Source: Phytoactinopolyspora mesophila
GTDB taxonomy: Bacteria; Actinomycetota; Actinomycetes; Jiangellales; Jiangellaceae
Direction of reading: 5' to 3'
NCBI RefSeq assembly: GCF_010122465.1
Contig: NZ_WLZY01000003.1
Location: 248,001-312,000 of the forward strand
DNA length: 64,000 nucleotides
Both the position numbers and the translations under genes were made by a program. Shown here one piece after another: positions 9,162 through 19,169 of the stretch (position 1 is the stretch's first letter; every line of letters begins with the position of its first letter). The notes under the pieces are model-generated. The model did not search any database. It had not been told where the DNA came from and saw only the letters and a program-made list of their open reading frames with translations.

Positions 9162-9701
9162 TTACTTACCAGCCTTTCCGACCTTGCGCCGGACATGCTC
9201 GCCCGCGTAGCGGATTCCTTTGCCCTTGTACGGCTCCGGAGGCCGCAGACCGCGGATGCGGGCCGCGATGTGACCAACCCGCTGCTTGTCGATGCCCGAC
9301 ACCGAGAACTTGGTCGGCGACTCCACCGCAAACGTGATGCCCTCCGGGGCCTCTACGAGGATGGGGTGGCTGTAACCCACCGCGAACTCGAGATTCGAGC
9401 CCTTCGCGGTGACGCGGTACCCGACGCCGACGATCTCCAGCTTCTTTTCGTATCCGCTCGTGACGCCTGTGACCATGTTCGCCACCAGTGTGCGGGTCAG
9501 CCCGTGCAGCGCCTTGTTACGACCCTCGTCATCCGGACGCCGCACCTCGAGGGTGCCGTCTTCGGCACGCTCCAGATCGATCGTCTCGGGCAGCGTGTGC
9601 TCGAGCGTTCCCTTCGGTCCCTTGACCGTGACACCACGACCTTCGATGGACACATCGACACCCGCGGGGACGGGAATGGGAAGTTTGCCAATACGCGACA
9701 T
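9162..9701 (-). CDS. rplF: 50S ribosomal protein L6
   Basis: A 179-residue protein beginning [20 protein letters not shown]. Both duplicated L6 domains are visible, and the C-terminal signature [20 protein letters not shown] is complete. L6 lies near the GTPase-associated centre of the 50S subunit. It is placed between rpsH and rplR, as in the standard spc operon. Confidence 0.98.
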   Translation of the reverse strand: MSRIGKLPIPVPAGVDVSIEGRGVTVKGPKGTLEHTLPETIDLERAEDGTLEVRRPDDEGRNKALHGLTRTLVANMVTGVTSGYEKKLEIVGVGYRVTAKGSNLEFAVGYSHPILVEAPEGITFAVESPTKFSVSGIDKQRVGHIAARIRGLRPPEPYKGKGIRYAGEHVRRKVGKAGK

Positions 9702-9723
9702 GTTCCTTCTACACTCCTTCCCG

Positions 9724-10131
9724 CTACCAGACGTAAGCGAGGACTTCCCCGCCTACTCCCTGTTTGGTGGCTGCTCGATCCGTGAGCAAGCCGTGTGATG
9801 TCGAGATGATCGCGACGCCGAGACCACCGAGAACCTTGGGCATGTTGTTCGCCTTGGCGTACACCCGCAGACCCGGCTTACTAACCCGGCGCAGGCCGGC
9901 GATGGAACGCTCCCGCGTGGGTCCGTACTTCAGGGTCAACACGAGCGACTGGCCGGCGACACCCTCGGGGGTGTCTTCAACCTTGAAGCTGCTGATGAAG
10001 CCCTCTTGCTTGAGGATCTCGGCGATGTGCGCCTTGAGCTTGCTGTGCGGCATCGCCACGGTGTCGTGGTATGCCGAATTGGCGTTGCGCAGACGGGTCA
10101 GCATGTCTGCGATGGGATCAGTCATGGTCAT
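9724..10131 (-). CDS. rpsH: 30S ribosomal protein S8
   Basis: A 135-residue product reading [20 protein letters not shown], the common actinobacterial N-terminus. The C-terminus [20 protein letters not shown] ends AYVW. Other in-frame starts are a GTG at 10146 and an ATG at 10125; 10131 was chosen by similarity because no spacing decides it. S8 binds helix 21 of 16S rRNA and in E. coli represses the spc operon. Confidence 0.93.
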   Translation of the reverse strand: MTMTDPIADMLTRLRNANSAYHDTVAMPHSKLKAHIAEILKQEGFISSFKVEDTPEGVAGQSLVLTLKYGPTRERSIAGLRRVSKPGLRVYAKANNMPKVLGGLGVAIISTSHGLLTDRAATKQGVGGEVLAYVW

Positions 10132-10238
10132 GGTCGTATGTGCCACTTTCCCGCCGGGGTTTCCGATGCTCGGACCTACGGCGATGGGGGTATGTCACCA
10201 GCTTGGCCAATCAGCTCAGCCAATGACCGGGTTGACGA

Positions 10239-10424
10239 TTACCAGCTTGACTTCGTCACGCCGGGCAATTCACCGCGGTGCGCCATCTCGCGCAGGCACA
10301 CCCGGCACAGACCGAACTTGCGGTACACCGAGTGCGGACGGCCACACTTCTGACACCGTGTGTATGCCCGAACCGCGAACTTAGGCTTCCGCTTGGCCTT
10401 GTTGATCAACGCTTTCTTGGCCAC
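10239..10424 (-). CDS. rpsZ: 30S ribosomal protein S14, type Z (zinc-binding)
   Basis: A 61-residue protein, [20 protein letters not shown], with CQKC and CRVC pairs at about residues 24-43 that bind one zinc ion. This is the short zinc form of S14, located between rplE and rpsH as is usual. Many actinobacteria encode a second, zinc-free S14 elsewhere for zinc starvation; none is in this window. Confidence 0.96.
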   Translation of the reverse strand: MAKKALINKAKRKPKFAVRAYTRCQKCGRPHSVYRKFGLCRVCLREMAHRGELPGVTKSSW

Positions 10425-10454
10425 GTCTAGTTCTCCCTGGTCATGGTCGCGTGG

Positions 10455-11021
10455 TCACTGCTCCTTGAAGGGAAAACCGAGATGCCGAAGCAACGCGCGC
10501 CCTTCGTCGTCGTTCGTAGCAGTGGTGACGACCGTGATGTCCATACCTCGCACCCGGTCGATCTTGTCCTGATCGATCTCGTGGAACATCGACTGCTCGT
10601 TGAGGCCGAACGTGTAGTTGCCTCGCCCGTCGAACTGCTTCGGCGAGAGCCCCCGGAAGTCACGGATACGCGGCAAGGCGATAGTCACGAGGCGGTCGAG
10701 GAACTCCCACATGCGGTCACCACGGAGCGTGGTGTGCGCGCCGATCGGCATGCCTTCGCGCAGCTTGAACTGCGCGATCGACTTGCGAGCCTTGGTCACC
10801 GCGGGCTTCTGGCCGGTGATGTTGGCCAGGTCACGGATGGCTCCATCGATCAGCTTGGCGTCCCGAGCCGCTTCACCCACGCCCATGTTCACCACGACCT
10901 TCGAGACCGTGGGGACCTGCATGATGTTGGCGGTGCCGAACTCGTCCCGCAACGCGGACACGATCTCGTCGCGGTAGCGCTGCTTGAGGCGAGGGATTGT
11001 GGTTGTCGCTGTGTCGTTCAT
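10455..11021 (-). CDS. rplE: 50S ribosomal protein L5
   Basis: A 188-residue protein from the ATG at 11021 ([20 protein letters not shown]); an upstream in-frame start would run into rplX. Family blocks include [40 protein letters not shown] and DFRGL. L5 binds 5S rRNA and contacts P-site tRNA. It follows rplX by 16 bp. Confidence 0.97.
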   Translation of the reverse strand: MNDTATTTIPRLKQRYRDEIVSALRDEFGTANIMQVPTVSKVVVNMGVGEAARDAKLIDGAIRDLANITGQKPAVTKARKSIAQFKLREGMPIGAHTTLRGDRMWEFLDRLVTIALPRIRDFRGLSPKQFDGRGNYTFGLNEQSMFHEIDQDKIDRVRGMDITVVTTATNDDEGRALLRHLGFPFKEQ

Positions 11022-11037
11022 CAGCCTTCCCTGCCCA

Positions 11038-11373
11038 TCAAATCGTCTCGCCGGTTCGCTTCGCATACCGGACTTTCTTGCCGTCGTCGTCGAACCGGTA
11101 GCCGACCCGGGTGCCGACGGTCTTCGTCGTGCCTTCGACGTCGGTTTCCACGGCGAGCTGCACGTTCGACACGTGAATCGGCGCTTCCTGGTGGACTATT
11201 CCGCCACCTTCGCTGCCGCGTGCCGTACGGCTCGGCTTCGTGTGCTTCGTGATCCGGTTCACGCCTTCGACGAGCACTTTCTGCTCGGCCGGGTACGCGG
11301 TGATCACCTTGCCGACAACACCCTTGTCGCGCCCGGCGATCACAATGACTTTGTCGCCCTTCTTGACACGCAT
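11038..11373 (-). CDS. rplX: 50S ribosomal protein L24
   Basis: A 111-residue protein beginning [20 protein letters not shown], the KOW motif that binds 23S rRNA early in 50S assembly. The conserved [14 protein letters not shown] segment follows. It starts 3 bp after the rplN stop, so the two are almost certainly co-translated. Confidence 0.97.
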   Translation of the reverse strand: MRVKKGDKVIVIAGRDKGVVGKVITAYPAEQKVLVEGVNRITKHTKPSRTARGSEGGGIVHQEAPIHVSNVQLAVETDVEGTTKTVGTRVGYRFDDDGKKVRYAKRTGETI

Positions 11374-11376
11374 GAT

Positions 11377-11745
11377 CTAAAGCACCTCCGGAGCGAGCGA
11401 GATGATGCGCATGAAGCGCTTATCCCGGAGCTCGCGGCCGACCGGGCCGAAGATACGCGTTCCGCGTGGGTCTCCGCCTTCACGGATGACCACGGCCGCG
11501 TTCTCGTCGAACCGGATGTAGGAGCCATCCGGCCGACGCCGCTCTTTGACCGTGCGTACGATCACGGCTTTGACGACGTCACCCTTTTTCACATTGCCAC
11601 CGGGGATGGCGTCCTTGACGGTGGCCACGACGACGTCGCCGATACCGGCGTAACGCCGGCCCGAGCCGCCGAGAACACGGATGCACAAGAGCTCCTTGGC
11701 ACCCGTATTGTCAGCGACACGTAGTCGCGACTCCTGCTGAATCAT
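11377..11745 (-). CDS. rplN: 50S ribosomal protein L14
   Basis: A 122-residue protein of exact family length, [20 protein letters not shown], ending [17 protein letters not shown]14 sits at the subunit interface and takes part in bridges to 16S rRNA. It lies between rpsQ (76 bp) and rplX (3 bp). Confidence 0.98.
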   Translation of the reverse strand: MIQQESRLRVADNTGAKELLCIRVLGGSGRRYAGIGDVVVATVKDAIPGGNVKKGDVVKAVIVRTVKERRRPDGSYIRFDENAAVVIREGGDPRGTRIFGPVGRELRDKRFMRIISLAPEVL

Positions 11746-11821
11746 CTCTCTGGCTCCTGTTTGTCGCGCCGGTTCTCAGTCCGTGAGCGGCTGCCCGCGG
11801 GCGAGCCTGGCGGAACGGTCG

Positions 11822-12130
11822 TTACTTCGCCTTCTCGAGGATCTCGACGACACGCCACCGCTTGGTCGCCGACAACGGCCGGGTCTCCATCAGCAGTACC
11901 CGGTCGCCGGTGACGGAGTTGTGCTCGTCGTGGGCCTTCAACTTGCGGGTCCGCCGTACGACCTTGCCGTACAACGGGTGCTTGAATCGGTCCTCGACGG
12001 CCACTACGACCGTCTTTTGCATCTTGTCGCTGACGACGCGGCCCTCGCGAATCTTACGGAACCCGCGGGCCTGCTCGTTCTTCTCAGAGCTTGTGTCATT
12101 CACTGCGGTGTCCTCGTTCGTCGGACTCAT
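11822..12130 (-). CDS. rpsQ: 30S ribosomal protein S17
   Basis: A 102-residue OB-fold protein. A 22-residue polar extension precedes the canonical [20 protein letters not shown] and [20 protein letters not shown]. The C-terminal VVEILEKAK is normal. S17 is a primary 16S rRNA binder. Its start overlaps the rpmC stop by 4 bp (12127-12130). Confidence 0.97.
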   Translation of the reverse strand: MSPTNEDTAVNDTSSEKNEQARGFRKIREGRVVSDKMQKTVVVAVEDRFKHPLYGKVVRRTRKLKAHDEHNSVTGDRVLLMETRPLSATKRWRVVEILEKAK

Positions 12131-12399
12131 GCGGCATCACCCTTCGCCGCCTTCTCGGGGGCGGCTTCCGGCTCAACCACCGGGATGATGCCGAGCTCGC
12201 GCTCACGCATGATCGTGTAGAGCCGCGCGATATCACGTCGGACCGCCTTCAACCGGCCGTGGCTTTCCAGCTGCCCGGTGGCAGCCTGGAAACGCAGGTT
12301 GAAAAGCGACTCTTTGGCCTTGCCGAGCTCTTCGGTCAGCTCCTCGTCGGTCTTGTCGCGCAGCGACGCCGCGTCGAGGTTCTTCGAACCGATGGCCAT
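12127..12399 (-). CDS. rpmC: 50S ribosomal protein L29
   Basis: A 90-residue protein, [20 protein letters not shown], with the helical hairpin core [20 protein letters not shown] and RREIARLYTI-like [10 protein letters not shown]. The 3' part adds about 20 residues ([17 protein letters not shown]) beyond the usual end. The ATG at 12399 overlaps the rplP stop by one base (TGATG); an adjacent GTG at 12402 is the alternative. L29 lies at the exit tunnel near the SRP and trigger factor site. Confidence 0.95.
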   Translation of the reverse strand: MAIGSKNLDAASLRDKTDEELTEELGKAKESLFNLRFQAATGQLESHGRLKAVRRDIARLYTIMRERELGIIPVVEPEAAPEKAAKGDAA

Positions 12400-12818
12400 C
12401 ACAGATCACCTGCTTCGCGTGTCACGATCTTGGCCTTCATCGGCAGCTTGTGAATCGCCCGCGTCAGCGCTTCTCGAGCCACGGTCTCGTTCGGATACGA
12501 GAGCTCGAACATGACCCGGCCCGGCTTGACGTTGGCGACCCACCACTCCGGCGACCCTTTACCGGAACCCATGCGGGTCTCGGCCGGCTTCTTGGTCAGC
12601 GGACGGTCCGGGTAGATGTTGATCCACACCTTGCCGCCACGACGAATGTGCCGGGTGATCGCGATACGAGCCGCCTCGATCTGACGGTTAGTGACGTAGT
12701 GTCCCTCAACCGCCTGGATTCCGTACTCGCCGAACGCAAGCGACGTGCCGCCCTTGGCGACACCGCGCCGCTTCGGGCTGTGCTGCTTACGGTGCTTGAT
12801 CTTGCGTGGAATCAGCAT
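12399..12818 (-). CDS. rplP: 50S ribosomal protein L16
   Basis: A 139-residue protein from the ATG at 12818, [20 protein letters not shown], with [20 protein letters not shown] and [21 protein letters not shown]16 organises the A-site tRNA region and completes 50S maturation. It begins 4 bp after the rpsC stop, and its stop is shared with the rpmC start. Confidence 0.98.
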   Translation of the reverse strand: MLIPRKIKHRKQHSPKRRGVAKGGTSLAFGEYGIQAVEGHYVTNRQIEAARIAITRHIRRGGKVWINIYPDRPLTKKPAETRMGSGKGSPEWWVANVKPGRVMFELSYPNETVAREALTRAIHKLPMKAKIVTREAGDL

Positions 12819-12822
12819 GACC

Positions 12823-13683
12823 TCACACCCCCTGCTCGTTCTTCGTCTCGGTCGTGGCCACTGCCTCGGACGCCGCCGTTGGCTCGGTGGTGGGCTCGGC
12901 CTCGGTCGCAGCAGCCGGTGCCTGCTGTTCGGCGCCGCGCTCACCGCGGTCGCCTCGAGCCGGCCGACGGCGCTCCGGACGACGCCGCTCGCGCTGCTGG
13001 GCGCGGGCCTGAGCAGCCTGCTCCGCCGCGCGCTCGGAACGCGATCCCGTGACGTCACCCTTGTAGATCCACACCTTCACGCCGATACGCCCGAAAGTGG
13101 TGCGAGCCTCGTAGAACCCGTAGTCGACATCGGCGCGCAGCGTGTGCAGCGGCACCCGGCCTTCACGGTAGAACTCCGACCGGCTCATCTCGGCACCGCC
13201 CAGACGGCCCGAGCATTGGATCCGGACGCCCTTGGCGCCAGCGCGCATCGTCGTCTGAATCGCCTTACGCATCGCGCGCCGGAAGGCGACACGAGCGGAC
13301 AACTGCTCGGCAACACCCTGAGCCACCAGCTGAGCATCGATCTCAGGCTGCTTGACCTCGAGCACGTTCATCTGGACCTGCTTGCCCGTGAGCTTCTCCA
13401 GCTCGGAGCGCAGCCGGTCGGCCTCGACACCACGACGGCCGATCACGATGCCCGGACGTGCGGTGTGGATGTCGACCCGGACGCGGTCGCGCGTACGCTC
13501 GATCTCCACGCTGGAGATGCCCGCGCGCTCCATGCCCGTGGTCATGAGCTTGCGGATCGCCACGTCCTCGGCCACATAGTCGCGATAGCGCTGGCCCTCG
13601 TTGGTGCTGTCGGCAAACCACCGGCTCTTGTGGTCGGTGGAGATGCCCAGCCGAAACCCGTGCGGGTTGATTTTCTGACCCAC
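12823..13683 (-). CDS. rpsC: 30S ribosomal protein S3
   Basis: A 286-residue protein starting at GTG 13683 ([20 protein letters not shown]). The KH domain contains [20 protein letters not shown], and the S3 C-terminal domain includes [21 protein letters not shown] tail of about 65 residues rich in Arg, Glu, Ala and Thr extends past the E. coli end, as in other actinobacteria. The GTG shares one base with the rplV stop. S3 helps form the mRNA entry channel. Confidence 0.96.
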   Translation of the reverse strand: MGQKINPHGFRLGISTDHKSRWFADSTNEGQRYRDYVAEDVAIRKLMTTGMERAGISSVEIERTRDRVRVDIHTARPGIVIGRRGVEADRLRSELEKLTGKQVQMNVLEVKQPEIDAQLVAQGVAEQLSARVAFRRAMRKAIQTTMRAGAKGVRIQCSGRLGGAEMSRSEFYREGRVPLHTLRADVDYGFYEARTTFGRIGVKVWIYKGDVTGSRSERAAEQAAQARAQQRERRRPERRRPARGDRGERGAEQQAPAAATEAEPTTEPTAASEAVATTETKNEQGV

Positions 13684-14054
13684 TAGCGGGTCCCTCCCTT
13701 CGTGCCAGCGGCGGCCGGCTGCTTTTCCTCGAGCACAATCGTGATGTGACACGTGCGCTTCTTGATCCGGAAAGCACGTCCCTTGCCGCCCGGCCGGAAC
13801 CGCTTCATGGTCGGTCCCTCGTCGACATACGCCGCCCCGACCACCAGCGTGTCACGCTGAGTTCCGGTGAGGTCGTTCGCGTTCGCCACGGCGCTCTCCA
13901 ACACCTTGCGGACCGGCTCAGCCGCCGCAATGGGTGTATGACGCAACAGCGCCGACGCCTCGTCGACGTCAAGGCCACGGATGACGTCCACCACGCGGCG
14001 CGCCTTCATGGGCGTGACGCGGACGAACCGCGCTTGTGCCCTGGCTGCTTCCAT
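13683..14054 (-). CDS. rplV: 50S ribosomal protein L22
   Basis: A 123-residue protein, [20 protein letters not shown], with the loop segment [20 protein letters not shown] that lines the exit tunnel. L22 and L4 form the tunnel constriction, where macrolide-resistance mutations occur; no obvious loop insertion or deletion is seen. It overlaps rpsC by 1 bp. Confidence 0.97.
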   Translation of the reverse strand: MEAARAQARFVRVTPMKARRVVDVIRGLDVDEASALLRHTPIAAAEPVRKVLESAVANANDLTGTQRDTLVVGAAYVDEGPTMKRFRPGGKGRAFRIKKRTCHITIVLEEKQPAAAGTKGGTR

Positions 14055-14083
14055 CGTTGACTCCTAGATTCCCGTGGTGGATG

Positions 14084-14365
14084 TCACCGGCGCCTGGCGC
14101 GACGGTCGTCCTTCTCGTGGCCCCGGAACGTTCGCGTGGGCGCGAACTCGCCGAGCTTGTGGCCGACCATCGCTTCGGTGATGAACACCGGAACGTGCTT
14201 GCGGCCATCGTGGACGGCGATCGTGTGACCGATCATGTCCGGCACGATCATGGACCGGCGTGACCACGTCTTGATCACGTTCTTGCTGCCTTGGTCGTTC
14301 TGCGCCTGAACCTTTTTGGCCAGGTGCTCGTCGACGAAGGGGCCCTTCTTGAGACTGCGCGGCAT
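14084..14365 (-). CDS. rpsS: 30S ribosomal protein S19
   Basis: A 93-residue protein from the ATG at 14365, [20 protein letters not shown], with [20 protein letters not shown] and [16 protein letters not shown]. The upstream in-frame extension overlaps rplB and does not belong. S19 lies in the 30S head next to S13. It lies between rplB (16 bp) and rplV. Confidence 0.98.
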   Translation of the reverse strand: MPRSLKKGPFVDEHLAKKVQAQNDQGSKNVIKTWSRRSMIVPDMIGHTIAVHDGRKHVPVFITEAMVGHKLGEFAPTRTFRGHEKDDRRARRR

Positions 14366-14381
14366 CTTCGTAACTCCCGAC

Positions 14382-15218
14382 TCAGCGCTTCTTACCGGTC
14401 TTGCGACGGCGGACGATCTGACGGTCACTTGGCTTGTTCTTCCGGCGGGTACGTCCCTCAGGCCGGCCGTTCGGGTTGACCGGGTGACGGCCACCCGAGG
14501 TCTTACCCTCACCACCACCGTGGGGGTGGTCGACCGGGTTCATGACGACACCGCGGACGCTCGGGCGCTTGCCCTTCCAGCGCATCCGGCCGGCCTTGCC
14601 CCAGTTGATGTTGGACTGTTCGGCGTTTCCGACCTCACCGACCGTGGCACGGCAGCGGACATCGACGTTTCGGATCTCGCCGGACGGCATCCGCAACTGG
14701 GCGGAGGTGCCTTCCTTGGCGACGAGCTGCACACTGGCTCCGGCCGACCGGGCGATCTTCGCGCCACCGCCTGGGCGAAGCTCGATCGCGTGGATGACGG
14801 TGCCGACCGGGATGTTGCGCAACGGAAGGTTGTTGCCCGGCTGGATGTCAGCCCGTGGGCCCGACTCGACCTTGCGGCCCTGAGTCAGGCGGGTGGGCGC
14901 CAGGATGTATCGCTTCTCGCCATCGGCATAGTGCAAGAGCGCGATGCGCGACGTGCGGTTCGGGTCGTACTCAATGTGCGCGACCTTCGCCGGCACCCCG
15001 TCCTTGTCCGCCCGGCGGAAGTCGATGACCCGGTACTGGCGCTTGTGGCCACCACCCTGATGACGCGTGGTGATGCGGCCGCTACTGTTCCGGCCACCCT
15101 TCTTCGCCAGTGGCCGCAACAGCGACTTCTCCGGCTCGGACCGGGTGATCTCGGCGAAGTCGGCAACGCTGGAGCCACGCCGGCCCGGCGTCGTCGGCTT
15201 GTACTTTCGGATTCCCAT
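14382..15218 (-). CDS. rplB: 50S ribosomal protein L2
   Basis: A 278-residue protein, [20 protein letters not shown]. The conserved [20 protein letters not shown] contains the histidine region near the peptidyl transferase centre. The basic C-terminus ends [10 protein letters not shown]2 is needed for subunit association and peptidyl transfer. It lies between rplW and rpsS in the S10 operon. Confidence 0.98.
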   Translation of the reverse strand: MGIRKYKPTTPGRRGSSVADFAEITRSEPEKSLLRPLAKKGGRNSSGRITTRHQGGGHKRQYRVIDFRRADKDGVPAKVAHIEYDPNRTSRIALLHYADGEKRYILAPTRLTQGRKVESGPRADIQPGNNLPLRNIPVGTVIHAIELRPGGGAKIARSAGASVQLVAKEGTSAQLRMPSGEIRNVDVRCRATVGEVGNAEQSNINWGKAGRMRWKGKRPSVRGVVMNPVDHPHGGGEGKTSGGRHPVNPNGRPEGRTRRKNKPSDRQIVRRRKTGKKR

Positions 15219-15253
15219 TCCAGACCTCGATAACTCGTGTCCGTGTCTGTCTC

Positions 15254-15562
15254 TTACGAGACCGGACCGGAGAAGATGTCGATGCGCTGACCGTCTGCGA
15301 TGGCCACGATCGCCCGCTTGGTGTCCGGCCGCTTGCCCATGCCGAAGCGTGTGCGGCGGCGCTTACCCGGCCGGTTGGCCGTGTTGACACTGACGACCTT
15401 GACGTTGAACACCTTCTCGACCGCGATCTTGATCTCGGTCTTGTTCGCCGAAGGGTCGACGATGAAGGTGTACTTGTTCTCATCGAGAAGGCTGTAGCTC
15501 TTCTCCGAGACAACCGGCTTGAGCAGGATGTCCCGGGGATCTTTACCAGCTGTGCGGCTCAT
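15254..15562 (-). CDS. rplW: 50S ribosomal protein L23
   Basis: A 102-residue protein with the motif [20 protein letters not shown] and [21 protein letters not shown]23 at the tunnel exit docks trigger factor and SRP. Its start overlaps the rplD stop by 4 bp (15559-15562), indicating coupling. Confidence 0.97.
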   Translation of the reverse strand: MSRTAGKDPRDILLKPVVSEKSYSLLDENKYTFIVDPSANKTEIKIAVEKVFNVKVVSVNTANRPGKRRRTRFGMGKRPDTKRAIVAIADGQRIDIFSGPVS

Positions 15563-16233
15563 TTGGCTTCCTCCGTCTCAGCGGTCTCGGCCGCGGACGA
15601 CGTGCCCTTCTGCGGGCCCGCCAGGAACGCCTCGAGCGCCGGCTTCGTGAAGACGATGTCGTCGGCGCACAGCACGTCGTAGGTGTTGAGCTGATCGGCT
15701 TGGATCAGGTGGACCTCGGGCACGTTCCGCAGACTGCGGACCGTGACCTCGTCGTCTCGCTCCACCACCACGAGCACGCTGTTGCGCTCAGTGATGGACT
15801 TCAGTGTCGCGAGCGCGGCCTTCGTCGACGGCTGCTCGCCCTCGATGAAACCGTTGACCACGTGTACCCGCTCGTGCCGCGCGCGGTCCGAGAGAGCACC
15901 CCGCAAGGCAGCGGCCTTCATCTTCTTGGGCGTGCGCTGCGAGTAGTCGCGCGGCTGCGGACCGTGGACGATACCGCCGCCGGCGAACTGCGGAGCGCGG
16001 ATCGAGCCTTGCCGGGCCCGGCCGGTGCCTTTCTGCCGGTACGGCTTGGCACCACCGCCGCGGACCTCGCCGCGAGTCTTGGTGGAGTGCGTGCCCTGGC
16101 GCGCCGCGGCAAGCTGGCCGACAACCACCTGGTGAATCAGCGGCACATTGACCTGAACGTCGAAGATCTCGGCTGGCAGCTCGACCGTTCCGGCCGCTTT
16201 GCCACCGACATCCAATACGGACACCGTGGTCAT
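15559..16233 (-). CDS. rplD: 50S ribosomal protein L4
   Basis: A 224-residue protein beginning [20 protein letters not shown]. The exit-tunnel loop [20 protein letters not shown] is intact. In E. coli L4 also represses the S10 operon by binding its leader; whether it does here is unknown. It overlaps both rplC (16230-16233) and rplW (15559-15562) by 4 bp. Confidence 0.98.
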   Translation of the reverse strand: MTTVSVLDVGGKAAGTVELPAEIFDVQVNVPLIHQVVVGQLAAARQGTHSTKTRGEVRGGGAKPYRQKGTGRARQGSIRAPQFAGGGIVHGPQPRDYSQRTPKKMKAAALRGALSDRARHERVHVVNGFIEGEQPSTKAALATLKSITERNSVLVVVERDDEVTVRSLRNVPEVHLIQADQLNTYDVLCADDIVFTKPALEAFLAGPQKGTSSAAETAETEEAK

Positions 16234-16904
16234 TTCGCAGCCCCCTTCGCGGCCGTGCGGACCAGAACCAGGCCGCCGTTCGGACCGGGCACCGCTCCCC
16301 TGATGAGCAGCAGGCCCTTCTCGGCGTCAACAGCCTGAACACCTAGGTTCTGCGCGGTGACCCGCACACCACCCATGCGCCCGGCCATCTTCTGCCCCTT
16401 GAACACACGTCCCGGGGTGGCACAGCCTCCGATGGCGCCAGGCGAGCGGTGCTTGCGCTGAACACCGTGCGATGCGCGCAGGCCGTGGAAGCCGTGGCGC
16501 TTCATCACACCGGCGAAGCCCTTGCCCTTGCTGGTACCGGTCACGTCGACTTCCTGCCCGGCCTCGAACACTTCAGCCGTGAGCTCCTGGCCCAGGGTGT
16601 ATTCGGAGGCGTTGGCGGTGCGGATTTCCACGACATGCCGCCGCGGTGTCACACCGGCCTGGTCGAAGTGGCCCTTTGCCGGCTTCGTCACCTTGCGCGG
16701 ATTCGGCGCACCGAACCCGATCTGCACCGCGTCGTACCCGTCCTTCTCGGGGGTACGGACCTGGGTGACCACACAGGGACCGGCTTTGATCACGGTCACG
16801 GGCACAACCTGCTGGTTCTCGTCCCAGACCTGGGTCATGCCGAGCTTCTCGCCGAGCAGGCCGGATACGACCCGGCTCGAGCCTTGAGTTACGTCGATAG
16901 TCAT
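16230..16904 (-). CDS. rplC: 50S ribosomal protein L3
   Basis: A 224-residue protein from the ATG at 16904 ([20 protein letters not shown]); the longer in-frame version would overlap rpsJ. Signature blocks are [20 protein letters not shown] and the [20 protein letters not shown] loop that reaches the peptidyl transferase centre. L3 starts 50S assembly. It begins 13 bp after rpsJ. Confidence 0.97.
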   Translation of the reverse strand: MTIDVTQGSSRVVSGLLGEKLGMTQVWDENQQVVPVTVIKAGPCVVTQVRTPEKDGYDAVQIGFGAPNPRKVTKPAKGHFDQAGVTPRRHVVEIRTANASEYTLGQELTAEVFEAGQEVDVTGTSKGKGFAGVMKRHGFHGLRASHGVQRKHRSPGAIGGCATPGRVFKGQKMAGRMGGVRVTAQNLGVQAVDAEKGLLLIRGAVPGPNGGLVLVRTAAKGAAK

Positions 16905-16917
16905 CGCAATCGGCTCC

Positions 16918-17226
16918 TCAGAGCTTGATCTCGATATCGACACCAGCCGGCAGGTCGAGACGCATCAGCGAGTCGACTGTCTTCGGCGTGGGATCGATGA
17001 TGTCGATGAGCCGCTTGTGTGTACGCATCTCGAAGTGCTCGCGGCTGTCCTTGTACTTGTGCGGCGAGCGGATCACGCAATACACGTTCTTCTCGGTCGG
17101 TAGCGGCACCGGGCCCGCAACCTGCGCACCAGTACGCGTCACCGTGTCGACGATCTTGCGCGCCGACGTGTCGATAACCTCGTGGTCGTAGGCCTTGAGC
17201 CGGATGCGGATCTTCTGTCCCGCCAT
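16918..17226 (-). CDS. rpsJ: 30S ribosomal protein S10 (NusE)
   Basis: A 102-residue protein, [20 protein letters not shown], with [20 protein letters not shown] and the closing [12 protein letters not shown]10 is in the 30S head and also acts as NusE, which links NusG to the ribosome. It is the first gene of the long S10-spc unit. A leader of over 200 bp with a conserved element lies upstream. Confidence 0.98.
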   Translation of the reverse strand: MAGQKIRIRLKAYDHEVIDTSARKIVDTVTRTGAQVAGPVPLPTEKNVYCVIRSPHKYKDSREHFEMRTHKRLIDIIDPTPKTVDSLMRLDLPAGVDIEIKL

Positions 17227-17282
17227 GGCTGCTAGTCGTCCTTTTCCTTCGTACCGCTTACCGAATACTGCTGCTGCTCGAC

Positions 17283-17308
17283 CGACCCCCGCGGTCGGGC
17301 GTGTCGCC
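17283..17308 (-). promoter_or_regulatory. 26-nt leader element, copy upstream of rpsJ
   Basis: On the transcribed strand this 26-mer starts GGCGACACGCCCGACCGCGG. It is identical over all 26 nt to the element at 22291-22316 upstream of rpsL. It lies 56 nt before the rpsJ start codon. CCGACC and GGTCGG can pair to form a 6-bp stem with a 5-nt loop. Occurrence in the leaders of two ribosomal operons suggests a shared RNA signal or a conserved transcript start region. No protein ligand can be named. Confidence 0.6.
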
Positions 17309-17688
17309 CGGATAACGGGCGCATGGCGCCACGTTCCGATGACGTGCGTCTCGTCGGGGAGTTCGGCTGGACCAGACCCTCCATGCGGGCCGGGCCGCTG
17401 ACGAGGAGGTCTCCGTATCGGCAGCGACCACCCGAATTGACTTTGGGCAGCGCGCCACGGCGGCCTCCGCCGAGCAACCTGAACAGTATGCCAAAGAAAA
17501 CCGGTCTTTGGCCAATCCGGTGATCAGAAGGGGTGCGGCTCCGAATTAACAACCCGGCCGCCAACCTCAACCTGACCTTTTTCACTTATTTACCCCGGCC
17601 AGCTCGCGCGACAAAAATGCCGCCCACGCTCACCGATCGTCGAGTTCTATGGTGTTGACCGACCCCGGACGGAAAGCCGCGCCATCAA

Positions 17689-17810
17689 GGTGGGGCGGGG
17701 ACTTCCCGTCCAGGGCGTGGTCGGGCGCGCGTAGGGCGAGCATTCCAGCCCACGAAGTGGGAGGGAATGCGAGCCCGAAGCGGGCGGGGACGGGAAGTCC
17801 CCGCCCCACC
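17689..17810. repeat. 122-bp near-palindrome with 23-bp perfect arms downstream of tuf
   Basis: In the 625-bp gap between rpsJ and tuf, arms 17689-17711 (starting GGTGGGGCGGGGACTTCCCG) and 17788-17810 are exact reverse complements over 23 nt. Inside, 17734-17754 and 17757-17776 are also largely complementary, closing on CCCAC-GAA-GTGGG. The right arm is 41 bp past the tuf stop, so a terminator or mRNA-stabilising structure for fusA-tuf is plausible. No flanking target duplication is visible. The rest of the gap holds the S10 leader and a possible -10 (CATACT) near 17486. Confidence 0.75.
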
Positions 17811-17851
17811 GGCACGCGAACCCGACCAGCGGTCAATCAAGCAAACGGAAA

Positions 17852-19051
17852 CTACTTGATGATCTTCGTGACGTGGCCGGCACCAACCGTGCGCCCGCCC
17901 TCACGAATAGCGAACTTCAGCTGCTCTTCCATGGCGATCGGCTGGATCAGCTCGACCTTCATGGTGGTGTCGTCACCAGGCATGACCATGGAGTCCGGGC
18001 CGTCGGGAAGCGTGACCACACCGGTCACGTCCGTGGTCCGGAAGTAGAACTGCGGACGGTAGTTGTTGAAGAACGGCGTGTGCCGGCCACCCTCGTCCTT
18101 CGACAGGATGTAGACGGTCGCCTCGAACTCCGTGTGCGGGGTCGTGGTGCCAGGCTTGACGACGACCATGCCGCGCTCGACGTCTTCCTTCTTGGTGCCT
18201 CGCAGCAGCAGTCCGACGTTCTCACCCGCACGCGCCTCGTCGAGCAGCTTGCGGAACATCTCGACGCCCGTGACGGTGGTCTTCTGAGCCGGCCCGGGAC
18301 GGATCCCGACCAGCTCGACCTCCTCGTTGACGTTGAGGTTGCCGCGCTCGACACGGCCGGTGACAACGGTGCCACGGCCGGTGATGGTGAAGACGTCCTC
18401 GATCGGCATCAGGAACGGCTTGTCCGAGTCACGCACCGGGTCCGGCACGTTCTCGTCGACGGCGTCCATCAGCTCTTCGACGGTCTTGACCCACTCGGGG
18501 TCGCCTTCAAGAGCCTTCAGCGCCGAGACCTTGACCACAGGAACGTCGTCGCCCGGGAACTCATACTCGGTGAGCAGCTCACGGACCTCGAGCTCGACGA
18601 GCTCGAGAATCTCTTCGTCGTCGACCATGTCGGCCTTGTTCAGGGCGACCAGGATGTACGGCACACCGACCTGGCGGGCCAGCAGCACGTGCTCCTTTGT
18701 CTGCGGCATCGGGCCGTCAGTGGCCGCGACCACCAGGATGGCGCCGTCCATCTGAGCCGCACCGGTGATCATGTTCTTGATGTAGTCCGCGTGCCCCGGA
18801 GCGTCGACATGCGCGTAGTGGCGCTTGTCGGTCTGGTACTCGACGTGCGCGATGTTGATGGTGATACCGCGCTGCTTCTCTTCCGGAGCCTTGTCGATGT
18901 CATCGAACGGGAACGCTTCGTTCAGGTCCGGATGCTTGTCGTGCAAAACCTTGGTGATAGCCGCCGTCAGTGTGGTCTTGCCGTGGTCGACGTGACCGAT
19001 GGTTCCGATGTTGACGTGCGGCTTCGTCCGCTCGAACTTCGCCTTAGCCAC
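17852..19051 (-). CDS. tuf: Elongation factor Tu
   Basis: A 399-residue protein. G1 is GHVDHGKT (residues 19-26), DAPGH supplies G3 and NKAD supplies G4. Domain 2 contains [17 protein letters not shown], and the protein ends [19 protein letters not shown]-Tu carries aminoacyl-tRNA to the ribosomal A site with GTP hydrolysis. It follows fusA by 118 bp, the usual str-operon end. A large hairpin follows the gene. Confidence 0.98.
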   Translation of the reverse strand: MAKAKFERTKPHVNIGTIGHVDHGKTTLTAAITKVLHDKHPDLNEAFPFDDIDKAPEEKQRGITINIAHVEYQTDKRHYAHVDAPGHADYIKNMITGAAQMDGAILVVAATDGPMPQTKEHVLLARQVGVPYILVALNKADMVDDEEILELVELEVRELLTEYEFPGDDVPVVKVSALKALEGDPEWVKTVEELMDAVDENVPDPVRDSDKPFLMPIEDVFTITGRGTVVTGRVERGNLNVNEEVELVGIRPGPAQKTTVTGVEMFRKLLDEARAGENVGLLLRGTKKEDVERGMVVVKPGTTTPHTEFEATVYILSKDEGGRHTPFFNNYRPQFYFRTTDVTGVVTLPDGPDSMVMPGDDTTMKVELIQPIAMEEQLKFAIREGGRTVGAGHVTKIIK

Positions 19052-19169
19052 TTTAGGTCCTCTCCGTATCTAGGACTCGAAGGTTTTCGTATAGCCGGTA
19101 CACTGCTCGGCTGCCTTGTTTTGTCGGGAACCGGTTGACGACCCCCGAGCGAGATTACTCGCTCGTTGG

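Noticed and set aside
17689-17810. Insertion sequence end repeats
   Set aside because: Only 76 bp lie between the arms, no transposase is present and there is no target duplication.
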